Shown piece by piece: positions 9,073 to 21,350 of a DNA stretch of 64,000 bases. Source of the DNA: an uncultured Clostridia bacterium (GTDB taxonomy: Bacteria > Bacillota > Clostridia > Christensenellales > Borkfalkiaceae); assembly GCA_947626575.1 (NCBI GenBank), contig CANQSR010000005.1, positions 38,848-102,847 of the forward strand. Reading direction: 5' to 3'. Positions within the stretch are counted from its first letter, which is position 1. The number at the start of each line of letters is the position of its first letter. The position numbers and the translations under genes are program-made. The notes beneath the pieces were generated by a model. The model ran no database searches and was not told the origin of the DNA. It saw only the letters and a program-made list of their open reading frames with translations.

Positions 9073-9106
9073 GATTGCATAATTGTATGCACCGAGGAGG
9101 TGTCCG

Positions 9107-12100
9107 ATGAAAAAACGTTGTCTTGTTGCGCTTTCCCTGTTCTTTGCGCTCGTTTTATCGTTCGCGCTCGCCGCTTGCGGCGGCGGGGACGGAAAAATCA
9201 GGCTCCGCTTTGAAACCAACGGCGGCCCCGCCATTGAGGCCATCGCGGCCGAGGCGGGCGAAGATATCCGCGAAAAACTTCCCGCCGACCCCGTGCGCAT
9301 CGGCTATGTGTTCGGGGGCTGGTATCTCGAATCCGATTGCTCAGGCACGCGGCAGGGTCTGCCCACCGTCATGCCCGAAAAGGACGTCACGTACTATGCC
9401 AAGTGGACCGCGGCCGCGCCCGCCATGCTCACCCTTGCATCGAACGACGGCGGCACGCTCCCCAAGACCTCTTTCGAGGTACCCGTGGGGACGCTCCTTT
9501 CCGACGTCTTGAAGGATTGCACGCCCACGGATATCAAAACGGGGCTGACCTTCGCGGGTTGGTTCCGCGGAAGCGAACAGATCGAAGATGGGGCCACCAT
9601 GCCCGCATCCCCCCTTACGCTGACGGCAAAATATACCGCAAATTATACGGTGAAAGTCTATACGCAGACCATCGACGGAAGCTATGCCGCTTCCGACGGC
9701 CCGTCCGGTTCCGCCTTCTACGGCGAGCAGTTCAACGCCGCCGCGCTCGTGCAAACGCCCGAACACTTCTTCCTCGACCTTGACGCCGAGGGCTATTTCG
9801 GCGAGACGGATGCGCTTCCCGCCGCCGCGGAGTTTGCCGTCTACCTCTCCCGCGAGGTATATAGCGTCATCTATATCGCCAACGCGCCCGACGGCGCGGA
9901 GGCTTCGGGCAGTACCACAAGAGAAGAAGTTCTCTACGGAAGTTCCGTCGGCGCGGCAGAAAACGGCTATACCATGTCCGGGGCATACCGCTTCGCGGGC
10001 TGGGCAACCACCGAGCGCGGCGACGTGGAATATCTCCCCGGCGACCAGCTTTCCCCCACGACGGACATCCGCCTGTATGCCCGCTGGGAGGTGGGCCTTA
10101 AAGACCTCTTCGGGGGCGCGGATACGCTCTATGTCTCCATTACCGAGGAGAATGTTGTGCATCTTCGCCGCGACGTCATCGGCGAGAAAGAGGGGACTTA
10201 CGACCCCGCCACGGGCGTATTCTCCTTCAAGGACGGGGAGAACGTCGTCTTGGACGGCAGGGTCACCGAGCGTTGGTTCTTCTACTTCACCGACGCCTAT
10301 GAGGCGACCTACAAGGACCTCGAAGGCTCCGATTCCACCCTCACGCTTTCGCCCCACGGCCAAGCGGTTTATACATTGGAAGGTGAAAATTATGCAGGAA
10401 CTTACGGCATCGACCTTGATACCCTGTATTTCTCGTTCAACTCCCCGAAACTTTCCTTCCTCTTCTCCCTCTTTGAACAGCTGAACGGCGGCGACGTCGT
10501 ATTCCGCCGCCAGGATACCGAAGAGGAGGGCTACTATTACGACGCCGACGCCAAGATCGTTCTCTATCTCGACGGTCTCGGCGGCCTCGAATATCACTAC
10601 AACAACCAAAATTACGAGTATCAGATCTTAGGAAGCCCCATCCTCACCGCGAACGGCTACTATGAGTGGAGCGAGGAGAGCGAGCTGTATCTCGCCTATA
10701 CGCGCGACGCCGTTTCCATTCTCAAAGAGTTCACCTTCTCCCTCGGCGAGAAAGGCCCTGCGCCTTCGGAATACTATGAGAATATCGGCGAGATCAAGGG
10801 GTCGGCGCATATGGACGACGGCCTGCGCGGCGATTATACCGATAAATGGGGTACGACGGACAAGGCCCTCATGCTCGACGGCTACGGCAGCGGCACCTTC
10901 GGCGGAGAGGACGGCACGTACACGCTCATCACGTGGCTGTATGTCTATGAAGAGGAGGATAGCGACGTCGTGGATGACTATCTGCTCGTCCGCTTCCTTC
11001 CCAAAAGCGGCGGGGTCGTCTACTTCCGCCTCGATATGCAAAACGGCGAATTCGAACTCGACCGCTCCATTGCGGCGGGCGATTTCGCGGAAGGTATCCC
11101 TTACGGCCGCTATGACTTCGAATCCGTCTATGTCCTCAACATGTTCTCCACCGGGTTCCTCTATATCTTTGAAAACGGCGACGCCGAGTTCTGGTCGGTG
11201 TATGCCGAGATGAATTCGGGCGACCTCGCCTATGTCCTCTATACCGAACTCATGAGTACCGTCACCAAGAATGCAGACGGCACCTATCACTTCAACCAAT
11301 CGGGCGACGGCATCGGCAATCTCTATGAGAATGCCTTCGATTTCACCGTCGACGAAGCCGCGGGAACGGGGACGGCCGTCTATCCCGAACCGCACGATGT
11401 TTTGCACATCACAGACGGCCTTACGGTCGACCTCACGGAGGGCATCGCGACCTACAACGGCACGCGCATCGCTTACGGCTTCACGCTCGGCTATATCGAC
11501 CTCTATATCTTCCTGACGGGCGAGACCGAAACGCGCTACTTCATCACTTCCGACAATAAGACGTTCACCGAAGTGTTCCTGAGCAATATGTATAACATCG
11601 CCTACCCCGGCGGGGCCGAGGAGAACGAGTATTCGGGACAGCTCCTCTATGCCGGGGGGCATGTGTACCTCGGTTTCCTGCTCGAAGGCGGCCTCTACCG
11701 CTACATCGGCGAGGGGACGGTGACCGAAACGGGAGACGCCGAACACTTCTCGCTGAACAGCGGCTATCTCAACGACTTCACCGCCTCCGATCTCGCCGAC
11801 TATTCGAATTTCGACTACAAGCGTACGGAGGGGCAGGACGGCGGCGCCGGCGTCTTCTATCAAAAGAATGCGGATATCGGCTACACGAACTTCACCACCG
11901 ACGGCTATGGCACGTTCACCTTTACGGACGGCGGAAAGCAAGTTACGGGGCGCATCGTGAGCCAAGTGGGGACGCTGTTCTTCTTCGCGGCCGACGGCGG
12001 CGATTCCTACATGCTGACCGCCGACGGGAATACGGTGTACGACGTCACCCAAACGGACGCGGGGTTCTGGTATGAGATGAATGACAACCGCCTCATCTCG

Positions 12101-14413
12101 CAATACGAATACCTCGTTCTGAACGGAAGGGGCGTGGCCGTGTTCTATGCCTACAACCCGCTGGACGGCACGCTGAGCGAGACGCGCGCCACCTATCAAC
12201 GCACGGCAAATTGGTCGGAAGGTTTCCTCGAATATACCATCAGCGGGCAGGGGGTCGCGGGCAACTATTTGCTCGGCGTCTATGAAATTTCCAACGGCAC
12301 CGAGCGCGACGTCATGCCGCTCTATCAGAAGCAGATCCCGCACCGCATCGGCGAGTTCGAGGTCATCGGCGGGGGGCATGTTTCGAGCGTGGGCTATCCG
12401 AACGAGGTCGCGCTCTATACCGATGCCGACGGGAACACCTATGAGGGCAACATGTATCTCGGCCGCGTGAACACGGGTACAAGCAGCCACGAGTTCATCA
12501 ATGCCACCGCCGACGCTTCCAATTATAGCGCGGTGCGCTTCTGGGTGTACGAAAACTTCATCGCCACGAATACGGAGTTCATCTTCGACGTCAAAAGCGG
12601 GCAACTCTCTCTCCGCACGCTTGCTTACGGCGACTATGCTTTGGGTAGCCGCGACGGCGTGGATACGCAGACGGTTCTTTCGCTCGACGGCCACGGGAGC
12701 GCACAGATCAAGAAGGGATATACTTCCCTCGGAAGCGGCACCTATTCCGCGCTTGCGGACGGGCGTTACCTCTTCGAGGGGACGCTTGATGGGGAACGCG
12801 GCTCCTTCGTGTTCCGCACGTCGTCGGTGACGGATGAAGATGACTTCACGACGTATATCTATGAGCAGTATTCCGCCGCGTTGGACAACGTCTATATCTC
12901 CGACGCCGATTGGGCCGTCCTGCAACAGGATGGGTTCGGCGGCGCAACGCTCATCGGCCGTTACGGCACGGTGCTGAGCGGCTCCTATACGCGCATCACG
13001 GATACGCTCGGCTATTTCGCGGCCACGGGCTATGAGACGCTCGTCACGCTCACGGGCGAAAAATTTGCCTTCGTGGACAACAGCGAGCATGTTGCGACCT
13101 ACTATGCCGAGGATCTCTCCGCGGTAGAATTCGGCCTCGCCAAGCTCATTGCGGGCGGGAAAGAGTACTTCTATACCGTCGCGAACGGCACCGTCACGCG
13201 CTATGCCGCGGACGGGACGCAGGATACCATCCCGCTTCCCGACGGGGATACGTACACGCTCGGCGGAACGCAATACCGTCTCCTCTCGGAGGAAGTCACC
13301 TTTACGGATACCGAGTATGCGGGCGTCACGCTCACCCTTTCCTTCCTGCCCGACGGGGCGATCTTTACCGCTCCCGCAGACTTCTCGAAGGGGGATATCG
13401 CGGGCATGGGGTACTCCGTTTCTGTCTCTTATGAGGACGGCAAGGTATCCGTGACGCTCCACTATCAGAGCGACGCCAAGGATAGTTTGCCCGAAGAGTA
13501 CGCGCTCACCCTGCATTTTACGGGGAGCGAAAATACCTTCTCCGTCCGGCCGCTGGGCGAGAAGGCGACCTTTACGGACAGCGCCGATGCTTCCAACAAA
13601 CTGATCATCGACGGCTTGCGCGTGGGGCAGTTCCTCGTCACGGATTCGCTGAAAGCGGAGTTTAATGGCATTCCCGATTCTTCCGGTGCGCCCATTTCTT
13701 ATAAGGGGCTTTATTCCGAAGTGCAGACGGATATAATGCAGTATGACTATCATTTCGGCTACGGCAAGGTGATCACGATAACAGGTGAGGACGGGAGGGA
13801 TTATACGCTCCGCTTCTTCCTCGATACCGCCCAAAATACCTTCATCCTCATCTCTTTGACGGTCGACCGCACGTTTGAGATCGAACAGGTAGGTCCCGTC
13901 ACCGTCGTCCAGCTCTGGAAGGCGGGCAGGGATTACAAGGGCGCGGAGCAGCTCAGCGTGGTCGCGGTTACCGTGCCGGCGAGCGGGGTCACCGAGACCA
14001 TCTTCAATTCCACCGTGGAGGACGGCAATAAGGCCCTGCTCGTGCGCGGGAATTACAACACGACGACGGGCGCATGGGCCTATGAGACGTACGTCATCGA
14101 ACTCACGTACGATGAAGATCGCATCGTCACCGAAGCGGTCTGCGACGGCGCAGAATACTGCTATGGCGAGGCCACGCAGGGCGTCGTCCACAAGATCGCC
14201 TTTGTCTATACGGTTGAAAACGGCGAGTTCAAAGTACAATACCTGCTGTCCTATTCCTATCGCGATAACAGCGTCTCTGCGACCTTCCAAGACAACGGTG
14301 ACGGCTCTTGGACGGTGCAGGCCGAGACGGACGACGGCGGCACGGAGACGTTCACCGTCAAGATCACGCGCGGCAGCAACGGCTTTACGCTGACCGTGAC
14401 CGGGAAAGAATAA
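9107..14413 (+). CDS. Giant repeat-containing surface lipoprotein 2
   Basis: At 1768 residues this is the largest gene in the window. It has a lipoprotein signal with lipobox LAAC (Cys24). Residues about 33-110 form a Listeria-Bacteroides (InlB beta-) repeat with the hallmark YVFGGWYLESDC and VTYYAKWT. Partial copies follow (LTFAGWFR; RFAGWATTERG...IRLYARW near 300-335). The remaining 1400 residues are many divergent beta units with recurring G.Y....G.G.....DG and L.LDG.G.[AG].[FI] strings (LMLDGYGSGTF, LSLDGHGSAQI, LVLNGRGVAVF), a different unit from that of lipoprotein 1. It has its own promoter and terminator. It is probably a cell-surface binding or matrix protein; no catalytic motif is visible. 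Confidence 0.93.
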   Translation: MKKRCLVALSLFFALVLSFALAACGGGDGKIRLRFETNGGPAIEAIAAEAGEDIREKLPADPVRIGYVFGGWYLESDCSGTRQGLPTVMPEKDVTYYAKWTAAAPAMLTLASNDGGTLPKTSFEVPVGTLLSDVLKDCTPTDIKTGLTFAGWFRGSEQIEDGATMPASPLTLTAKYTANYTVKVYTQTIDGSYAASDGPSGSAFYGEQFNAAALVQTPEHFFLDLDAEGYFGETDALPAAAEFAVYLSREVYSVIYIANAPDGAEASGSTTREEVLYGSSVGAAENGYTMSGAYRFAGWATTERGDVEYLPGDQLSPTTDIRLYARWEVGLKDLFGGADTLYVSITEENVVHLRRDVIGEKEGTYDPATGVFSFKDGENVVLDGRVTERWFFYFTDAYEATYKDLEGSDSTLTLSPHGQAVYTLEGENYAGTYGIDLDTLYFSFNSPKLSFLFSLFEQLNGGDVVFRRQDTEEEGYYYDADAKIVLYLDGLGGLEYHYNNQNYEYQILGSPILTANGYYEWSEESELYLAYTRDAVSILKEFTFSLGEKGPAPSEYYENIGEIKGSAHMDDGLRGDYTDKWGTTDKALMLDGYGSGTFGGEDGTYTLITWLYVYEEEDSDVVDDYLLVRFLPKSGGVVYFRLDMQNGEFELDRSIAAGDFAEGIPYGRYDFESVYVLNMFSTGFLYIFENGDAEFWSVYAEMNSGDLAYVLYTELMSTVTKNADGTYHFNQSGDGIGNLYENAFDFTVDEAAGTGTAVYPEPHDVLHITDGLTVDLTEGIATYNGTRIAYGFTLGYIDLYIFLTGETETRYFITSDNKTFTEVFLSNMYNIAYPGGAEENEYSGQLLYAGGHVYLGFLLEGGLYRYIGEGTVTETGDAEHFSLNSGYLNDFTASDLADYSNFDYKRTEGQDGGAGVFYQKNADIGYTNFTTDGYGTFTFTDGGKQVTGRIVSQVGTLFFFAADGGDSYMLTADGNTVYDVTQTDAGFWYEMNDNRLISQYEYLVLNGRGVAVFYAYNPLDGTLSETRATYQRTANWSEGFLEYTISGQGVAGNYLLGVYEISNGTERDVMPLYQKQIPHRIGEFEVIGGGHVSSVGYPNEVALYTDADGNTYEGNMYLGRVNTGTSSHEFINATADASNYSAVRFWVYENFIATNTEFIFDVKSGQLSLRTLAYGDYALGSRDGVDTQTVLSLDGHGSAQIKKGYTSLGSGTYSALADGRYLFEGTLDGERGSFVFRTSSVTDEDDFTTYIYEQYSAALDNVYISDADWAVLQQDGFGGATLIGRYGTVLSGSYTRITDTLGYFAATGYETLVTLTGEKFAFVDNSEHVATYYAEDLSAVEFGLAKLIAGGKEYFYTVANGTVTRYAADGTQDTIPLPDGDTYTLGGTQYRLLSEEVTFTDTEYAGVTLTLSFLPDGAIFTAPADFSKGDIAGMGYSVSVSYEDGKVSVTLHYQSDAKDSLPEEYALTLHFTGSENTFSVRPLGEKATFTDSADASNKLIIDGLRVGQFLVTDSLKAEFNGIPDSSGAPISYKGLYSEVQTDIMQYDYHFGYGKVITITGEDGRDYTLRFFLDTAQNTFILISLTVDRTFEIEQVGPVTVVQLWKAGRDYKGAEQLSVVAVTVPASGVTETIFNSTVEDGNKALLVRGNYNTTTGAWAYETYVIELTYDEDRIVTEAVCDGAEYCYGEATQGVVHKIAFVYTVENGEFKVQYLLSYSYRDNSVSATFQDNGDGSWTVQAETDDGGTETFTVKITRGSNGFTLTVTGKE

Positions 14414-14426
14414 CGGCTTTGGGATG

Positions 14427-14459
14427 GGCCCCCGCCGCATGTCGCGGCGGGGGCCTTTT
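14427..14459 (+). terminator. Terminator of giant lipoprotein 2
   Basis: GGCCCCCGCCGC (14427-14438) and GCGGCGGGGGCC (14444-14455) pair perfectly, followed by TTTT. Confidence 0.9.
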
Positions 14460-14532
14460 GCGTGGCAAACTTTCGTATGCCCCGTGGGGCGCATAGGGCA
14501 TATTCGGCGGCGGGCAAACATAGCATATCCGT

Positions 14533-17106
14533 ATGGAACAATATCGTCTGCCGGCTGTGGACGTTTTGAAAAATACGGGAAGCGGGAGTGGGGGACTATC
14601 CGCCGAGGAAGCCGCCCTCCGCCTTGCGGGCGGCGGGAGAAACGTCATCCGCACGGGCAAAAAGCGTAGCAAGCTAAGGCTGTTTTTTGCGCAGTTCAAG
14701 GATCTGATGACGCTCATCCTCATCGCCGCGGCCGTCCTTTCGGGCGTTCTGGCGTTCTTGACGCGGGATACCGCCGAACTCGTGGATACGGCCATCCTGC
14801 TCGTCATCATCGCCCTCAATGCCTTCGTCGGGTTTTTGCAGGAATACCGCGCCGATTCCGCCCTCGAAAAGCTCAAAAAACTCTCCGCAAACGAGGCCAA
14901 GGCGGTGCGCGGCGGAAAGGTGGCCGTGGTGGATGCCGAGGAGATCGTCGTGGGCGACGTCATCGAACTCGCCGAAGGCGACCGCATCCCCGCCGACGCC
15001 CGCATTCTTTCCTCCGAAGATTTCCGCTGCGACGAATCCGCCCTGACGGGCGAATCCGCCCCCGTGCGGAAATACGACTGCATCGTCGGAAAAACGTCGC
15101 TCGCCGATCGCCGCAACACCGTCTTTTCCTCCACCTATTGCGTCAAGGGGACGGCGCGGTGCGTCGTCGTGGCGACGGGGATGCAGACCGAGATGGGGCG
15201 CATCGCCGCGCTGTTGAAGGAGAGCCGCGAGGAGCCTTCGCCGCTCGATAAGACCATCTCCCGCCTCGGAAAGATCATCACCGTCTCCGTCCTCACCGTC
15301 GCCTGCATCATCTTCATAGGCGGGCTTTTGGCGGGGCGGGTCAGCCTTCTCGAAAACATCATGAGCGCCGTCGCCGTGGCGGTCGCCGCCATCCCGGAGG
15401 GCATGGGCGCCGTCGTCACCGTTATCCTTGCGATGGGCGTACAGCGGATGGCAAAGAGCCGCGCCGTCATGCGCAAGCTCTCCGCCGTGGAAGCGCTCGC
15501 GGGGTGCAGCGTCATTTGCTCGGATAAGACGGGTACCCTCACCAAAAACCGCATGACGGTCGAGGAGACCTTCTTCGAGGACCGCACCGAATTTTTCCGC
15601 TGTATCCGCGCCTGCCATTCCGTCAAGGGGTGCGCGGGGAGCTACCTCGGCGACCCCACCGAAGTGGCGCTCTTGGAGTATGCCGATCGGCAGGGCGAGG
15701 TGTTTGACCCCACCCATGTCGGGGGTGTACCCTTCACATCCGAGCGCAAGATGATGAGCGTTACCGTGACCAAAGGCGGCCTTCGGTATGTCTATGCCAA
15801 GGGCGCGGCCGAGGTCATCCTGAAAAAGTGTACGGGCTACAAAACGGCCGCGGGCGTCCGCCCCATGACGGATGCCGACCGGAGAGCCGCCGCTCTAAGG
15901 ACGGCGGAATTTTCCCGCCGCGCCATGCGCGTTTTGGCATTTGCCTATAAAGAGGGGGAGGGGGAGGATAACCTCGTCTTTTTGGGGCTTTCGGCCATGC
16001 TCGATCCGCCCAAGGAAGGGGCCGCGGAGGCCGTCGCGGCGTGCAAGGGGGCGGGCATCAAGACGGTCATGATCACGGGAGACAGCCCGGATACCGCCTA
16101 TGCGATCGCCTCCCGCCTCGGCATCGCAGAGAGCCGCGCCGAAGTCACCACGGGGGAAGAGATCGACGGCATGGGGCCCGAAAAATTCGCGGAATGCGCC
16201 AACCGCTATGCCGTGTTTGCGCGCGTCTCGCCGGGGCATAAGTCCGAGATCGTCCATGCCCTCAAAGCGCAGGGCGAAACCGTTGCGATGACGGGGGACG
16301 GCGTCAACGACGCCCCCGCGCTCAAAGCGGCGGATATCGGCGTCGCCATGGGTTCGGGGACGGACGTCACCAAGAACGCCGCGGATATCGTACTCTCCGA
16401 CGACGACTTTTCCACGATGGTGCGCGCGGTGGAGGAGGGCAGGAACGTCTTTTTCAACATCAAAAAGACCATTTCCTTCTTCCTCGCCACCAATCTCGGC
16501 GAAGTGCTGTGCGTCCTCATCGTCTCGCTCTTTTTGTGGCGATACAACTTTTTGACCTCCACGCAGCTGCTCTTCGTCAACCTCATCACCGATTCCCTGC
16601 CCGTGCTGGCGCTCGGCGTGGAGCGGACGGAGGGCGCCATGCTGCGCCCGCCGACGCACGATAGGGAGATCTATTCCAAGGATGCGCTTCTCCGCATCGT
16701 GGTCTTCGGAAGCATCCAGACGGCGATCGTTGTCGGCGTTTTCTTGGGCGCGTTACGGCTCCGCGGGGAGGATGTCGCCCGCACGATGGCCTTCGCCACG
16801 CTCTCGCTCTTAGAACTCTTCTATGCCTTCAACGTAAGAAACGAGGCCACCATGTCCAAGATGAAGGACTTCTTTTCCAACAAAACGCTGCTCGTTACGG
16901 CCGCCGTGGGCGTACTGCTCACCGTCCTTCTCGTCGCCACGCCGCTTCGCGCGCTGTTCGCCCTTGCGGCGCTTACGCCCCTCGAATGGGCCGCCGTATT
17001 TGCTCTTTCCGTCAGTATCGTGCCGCTCGGAGAGCTGTATAAGGCCGCCGCGCTCGCCGTAAAGCGCATCAAGGCGCTCCCGCGCCGCCGCGCCGCGCAT
17101 CCCTGA
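14533..17106 (+). CDS. P-type cation-transporting ATPase (Ca2+-ATPase-like)
   Basis: An 857-residue P2-type ATPase of the SERCA/PMCA-like bacterial group, which pumps cations across the membrane at the cost of ATP. Visible motifs are the actuator TGES (172-175), the helix 4 ion-site sequence IPEGMGAVVT near 287 (PEGLPA in typical Ca2+ pumps, so the site differs slightly), the phosphorylated DKTGTLT (Asp331) and the hinge TGDGVNDAP (from 587). The C-terminal part holds the usual six-helix block with FVNLITDSLPVLALG. Ca2+ is likely, but the variant motif leaves Mn2+ or another ion open. No Shine-Dalgarno precedes the ATG. It converges on the MIF gene. Confidence 0.92.
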   Translation: MEQYRLPAVDVLKNTGSGSGGLSAEEAALRLAGGGRNVIRTGKKRSKLRLFFAQFKDLMTLILIAAAVLSGVLAFLTRDTAELVDTAILLVIIALNAFVGFLQEYRADSALEKLKKLSANEAKAVRGGKVAVVDAEEIVVGDVIELAEGDRIPADARILSSEDFRCDESALTGESAPVRKYDCIVGKTSLADRRNTVFSSTYCVKGTARCVVVATGMQTEMGRIAALLKESREEPSPLDKTISRLGKIITVSVLTVACIIFIGGLLAGRVSLLENIMSAVAVAVAAIPEGMGAVVTVILAMGVQRMAKSRAVMRKLSAVEALAGCSVICSDKTGTLTKNRMTVEETFFEDRTEFFRCIRACHSVKGCAGSYLGDPTEVALLEYADRQGEVFDPTHVGGVPFTSERKMMSVTVTKGGLRYVYAKGAAEVILKKCTGYKTAAGVRPMTDADRRAAALRTAEFSRRAMRVLAFAYKEGEGEDNLVFLGLSAMLDPPKEGAAEAVAACKGAGIKTVMITGDSPDTAYAIASRLGIAESRAEVTTGEEIDGMGPEKFAECANRYAVFARVSPGHKSEIVHALKAQGETVAMTGDGVNDAPALKAADIGVAMGSGTDVTKNAADIVLSDDDFSTMVRAVEEGRNVFFNIKKTISFFLATNLGEVLCVLIVSLFLWRYNFLTSTQLLFVNLITDSLPVLALGVERTEGAMLRPPTHDREIYSKDALLRIVVFGSIQTAIVVGVFLGALRLRGEDVARTMAFATLSLLELFYAFNVRNEATMSKMKDFFSNKTLLVTAAVGVLLTVLLVATPLRALFALAALTPLEWAAVFALSVSIVPLGELYKAAALAVKRIKALPRRRAAHP

Positions 17107-17129
17107 CGCCTAAATCCGATCAGACGAAA

Positions 17130-17168
17130 AACGCGCCTACCATGTCTGCGGTAGGCGCGTTGTTTTTT
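17130..17168. terminator. Bidirectional terminator
   Basis: AACGCGCCTACC (17130-17141) pairs with GGTAGGCGCGTT (17150-17161). A T run follows on the plus strand and AAAA precedes it, serving the convergent ATPase and MIF genes. Confidence 0.9.
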
Positions 17169-17188
17169 GTTCTTTTGCTGTTTTTCGC

Positions 17189-17530
17189 TCAGAAATTCGA
17201 GCCGTTCCAGCCCCAATCCGAGAGGCCGTGGTAGGTGACATAGACGCAGTTTGCGGGGATCAGAAGCTCCTCCGAGAGGATGCGGCAGATCTCGCCCGTC
17301 ATGCGCTCGTAGTCGGCGGAAGAGGCGCTCCCGAACAGGCTCACCTCCACATAGGCGCCCTTTTCGAGCTTTTTCCCGCCAAGCCAGAGGTCATAGTTCT
17401 CCTGCATACCCACCATGAGGTAGGTCTCGCCCTTGTGTAGGCAGGAGACGGCGCGGCCGAGCTTCGCCTTGACGGCCTCTTTTTGCCCCGGATCCGCGGG
17501 AACGGTCAGTTTGCAATCGATGAACGGCAT
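17189..17530 (-). CDS. MIF/phenylpyruvate tautomerase family protein
   Basis: A 113-residue member of the macrophage migration inhibitory factor/tautomerase superfamily. After Met removal the N terminus would be Pro2 (MPFIDCKLTV), the catalytic base of the family, and the C terminus GWNGSNF matches the MIF-type ending. Bacterial members keto-enol tautomerise small aromatic acids; the physiological substrate is unknown. The ATG at 17530 follows AAAGGAG at good spacing; the frame is open further upstream but that part overlaps engB. It lies 61 bases after engB and probably shares its transcript. Confidence 0.88.
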   Translation of the reverse strand: MPFIDCKLTVPADPGQKEAVKAKLGRAVSCLHKGETYLMVGMQENYDLWLGGKKLEKGAYVEVSLFGSASSADYERMTGEICRILSEELLIPANCVYVTYHGLSDWGWNGSNF

Positions 17531-17591
17531 GTGAAATTCTCCTTTTATTTTTATTGGCCCGTGCGGGCGCTCTTTTTTACGGCGGTTCGGC

Positions 17592-18165
17592 TTACCCGAT
17601 GGATAAGATTTCGGCGATCTTTCCGATGAGCGCGTCTTTGCCGTCGCCCGTGAGGCCGGAGACCGCAATCACGTTTGCCGTGCCGAGGCCGTAGCCCGCG
17701 GCCACGGCGCGCACCCGCTCCTTTGCCTTCATGCGCGAGAGCTTGTCGCTCTTCGTGGCAATGACCGTAAAGGGGATGATGTGGTAGTTGAGATAGGCCA
17801 CCATCTGCAAGTCGTCCGCGGAGGGGTCGCGGCGGATATCCGAGAGGAGAAAGACGTGCGCAATGTCGCCCTTGTTTGCAAAAAATGCGTCCAAAATGCG
17901 ACCCCATTTGGCCTTTTCCTCTTTGGAGACGGCCGCATACCCGTATCCCGGCAGGTCGGCGAGAAGGAATGTGCCGAAGTCGAAATAGTTGACGAGGCGG
18001 GTCCGTCCCGGCGCCGCGCTCGTTTTGGCGAGGTTTTTTTGCCCCGCGAGAAGATTGATGAGCGTACTCTTTCCCGCGTTGGAGCGGCCGCACACGGCGA
18101 TCATGGGCTTATCGGGGCGGAGGAACTGTTCTTCCCGCGCCGCCGAGGTGATGAATTTCGCGCCG

Positions 18166-18176
<11 letters not shown>
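17592..18176 (-). CDS. engB: Ribosome biogenesis GTPase EngB (YsxC)
   Basis: A 194-residue Era/Obg-class GTPase needed late in 50S assembly. G motifs are clear: G1 GRSNAGKST (30-38), G2 APGRTR, G3 DLPGYG, G4 TKSD. It starts inside the end of lon (11-base overlap). The lon-engB order is common in Bacillota, where the two are often cotranscribed. Confidence 0.97.
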
Positions 18177-20478
<2,302 letters not shown>

Positions 20479-20494
20479 AGAAACTCCTTTTTTG

Positions 20495-20731
20495 TTCACG
20501 AAATTTGTTTTGCCTTTTTCTCGCTGTCCCCTTGAGGGGAAAGTGTCGCGCCGCCTTTGCGCGACCAAAGGGGTGTCGTAAATCTGCAAAACAAATTTCC
20601 GTGAGGGAAATGTTCTTTTGCGTCTTAACCTGCTTGTCCTCTTATTCGTTTCAACGGGCAACAAGCAGACAGGGCTCTGCAAATTGGGTCGCCCACGCCC
20701 GAAGTAAATTCGGGCTAAGGCAAGAAAATTT
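20495..20731 (-). other. Structured leader element, copy A2 (before lon)
   Basis: Read on the minus strand, the element opens with CTTGCCTTA, then the hairpin GCCCGAA-TTTAC-TTCGGGC, GGGCGACCCAATTTGC, a GCTTGTTG...GGACAAGC stem enclosing CCGTTGAAACG, and GTTAAGACGC. It ends in a long terminal hairpin whose arms are CCTCACGGAAATTTGTTTTGC-like and GCAAAACAAATTTCGTGAA. About 75 bases with further small palindromes lie between the arms. Sixteen bases with AAAGGAG then lead to the lon ATG. Confidence 0.65.
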
Positions 20732-20732
20732 A

Positions 20733-20884
20733 TTCACACGTTTTGTTGCAAGCAACAAAACGTCGTGAGGCGATTATGCTTTTGTGCCGGAAGGGCTTGG
20801 TTCCGATAAGATGTTCAACGGACAAGAAGCGCTTGACGCGCAAATTGAGGGCGAAAACCAAAATGCGATTTTGGTTATTCGCAA
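20733..20884 (-). other. Structured leader element, copy A1 (distal, before lon)
   Basis: The same architecture as A2 with mostly different stem sequences. Read on the minus strand: hairpin AACCAAAAT-CGC-ATTTTGGTT, CGCCCTCAATTTGC, CTTGTCCGTTGAAC...CGGAACCAAG, CCTCACG, then a short terminal hairpin ACGTTTTGTTGC-TT-GCAACAAAACGT and GTGAA. It lacks the insert found in the A2 terminal hairpin. Confidence 0.55.
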
Positions 20885-21240
20885 TCATTTGAGAATGTGT
20901 TGCGGAAAGCCTAAGCCCTACCCCCAACGGGGGGAGGGTGGCATGAGCAACGCGAGTGACGGATGGGGGGGGGAAGCCTAACTCCGTACCCCCCACCACC
21001 GCCCTGCGGGCGGAGCCTCCCCCCAAGGGGGTAGGCCTTACGCCATTCCGTCCGCGCGAGGCTCTTGTAACAATGTGGCCCTTGCCCACCCATTGAGGGG
21101 TGGGTGTCACCGAAGGTGACGGAAGGGGTGTTATACGAATGGAACGTCACCCCCTACCTGTCGCGGCGGAGCCGTGACATCCTCCCCCCTCAGGTATAAA
21201 GGGGGAGACAAGGTTGCCTCGCATCGCCCGCCCATGGCGC
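20885..21240. repeat. Intergenic repeat mosaic 3
   Basis: No gene is seen. GC-rich palindromic repeats such as CCCCCAACGGGGGGAGGGTGG and the GGTGTCACCGAAGGTGACGG hairpin unit are packed together; related copies lie at 875-903 and 39060-39150. Confidence 0.7.
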
Positions 21241-21350
21241 GCGGGTTTACACTATTATATCACACGTTTGGCCGCGTTTCAAACGATTTCCAAAAAAATT
21301 TCTCCGCCTCTTCGGGGAAGAGGGGAGAAATCCGTAATGTTTTCCGCGCA

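Noticed and set aside
10628..14521. Very long open frame (about 1300 codons) on the minus strand
   Set aside because: It is antisense to giant lipoprotein 2, which has a signal peptide, lipobox, promoter, ribosome site and terminator. GC-rich codon use leaves the antisense frame open, and its product looks like no protein.
20495..20731. Insertion sequence or intact transposon
   Set aside because: Inverted arms are present, but the element is under 250 bases with no coding frame, no target duplication that I can identify and no transposase anywhere in the window.
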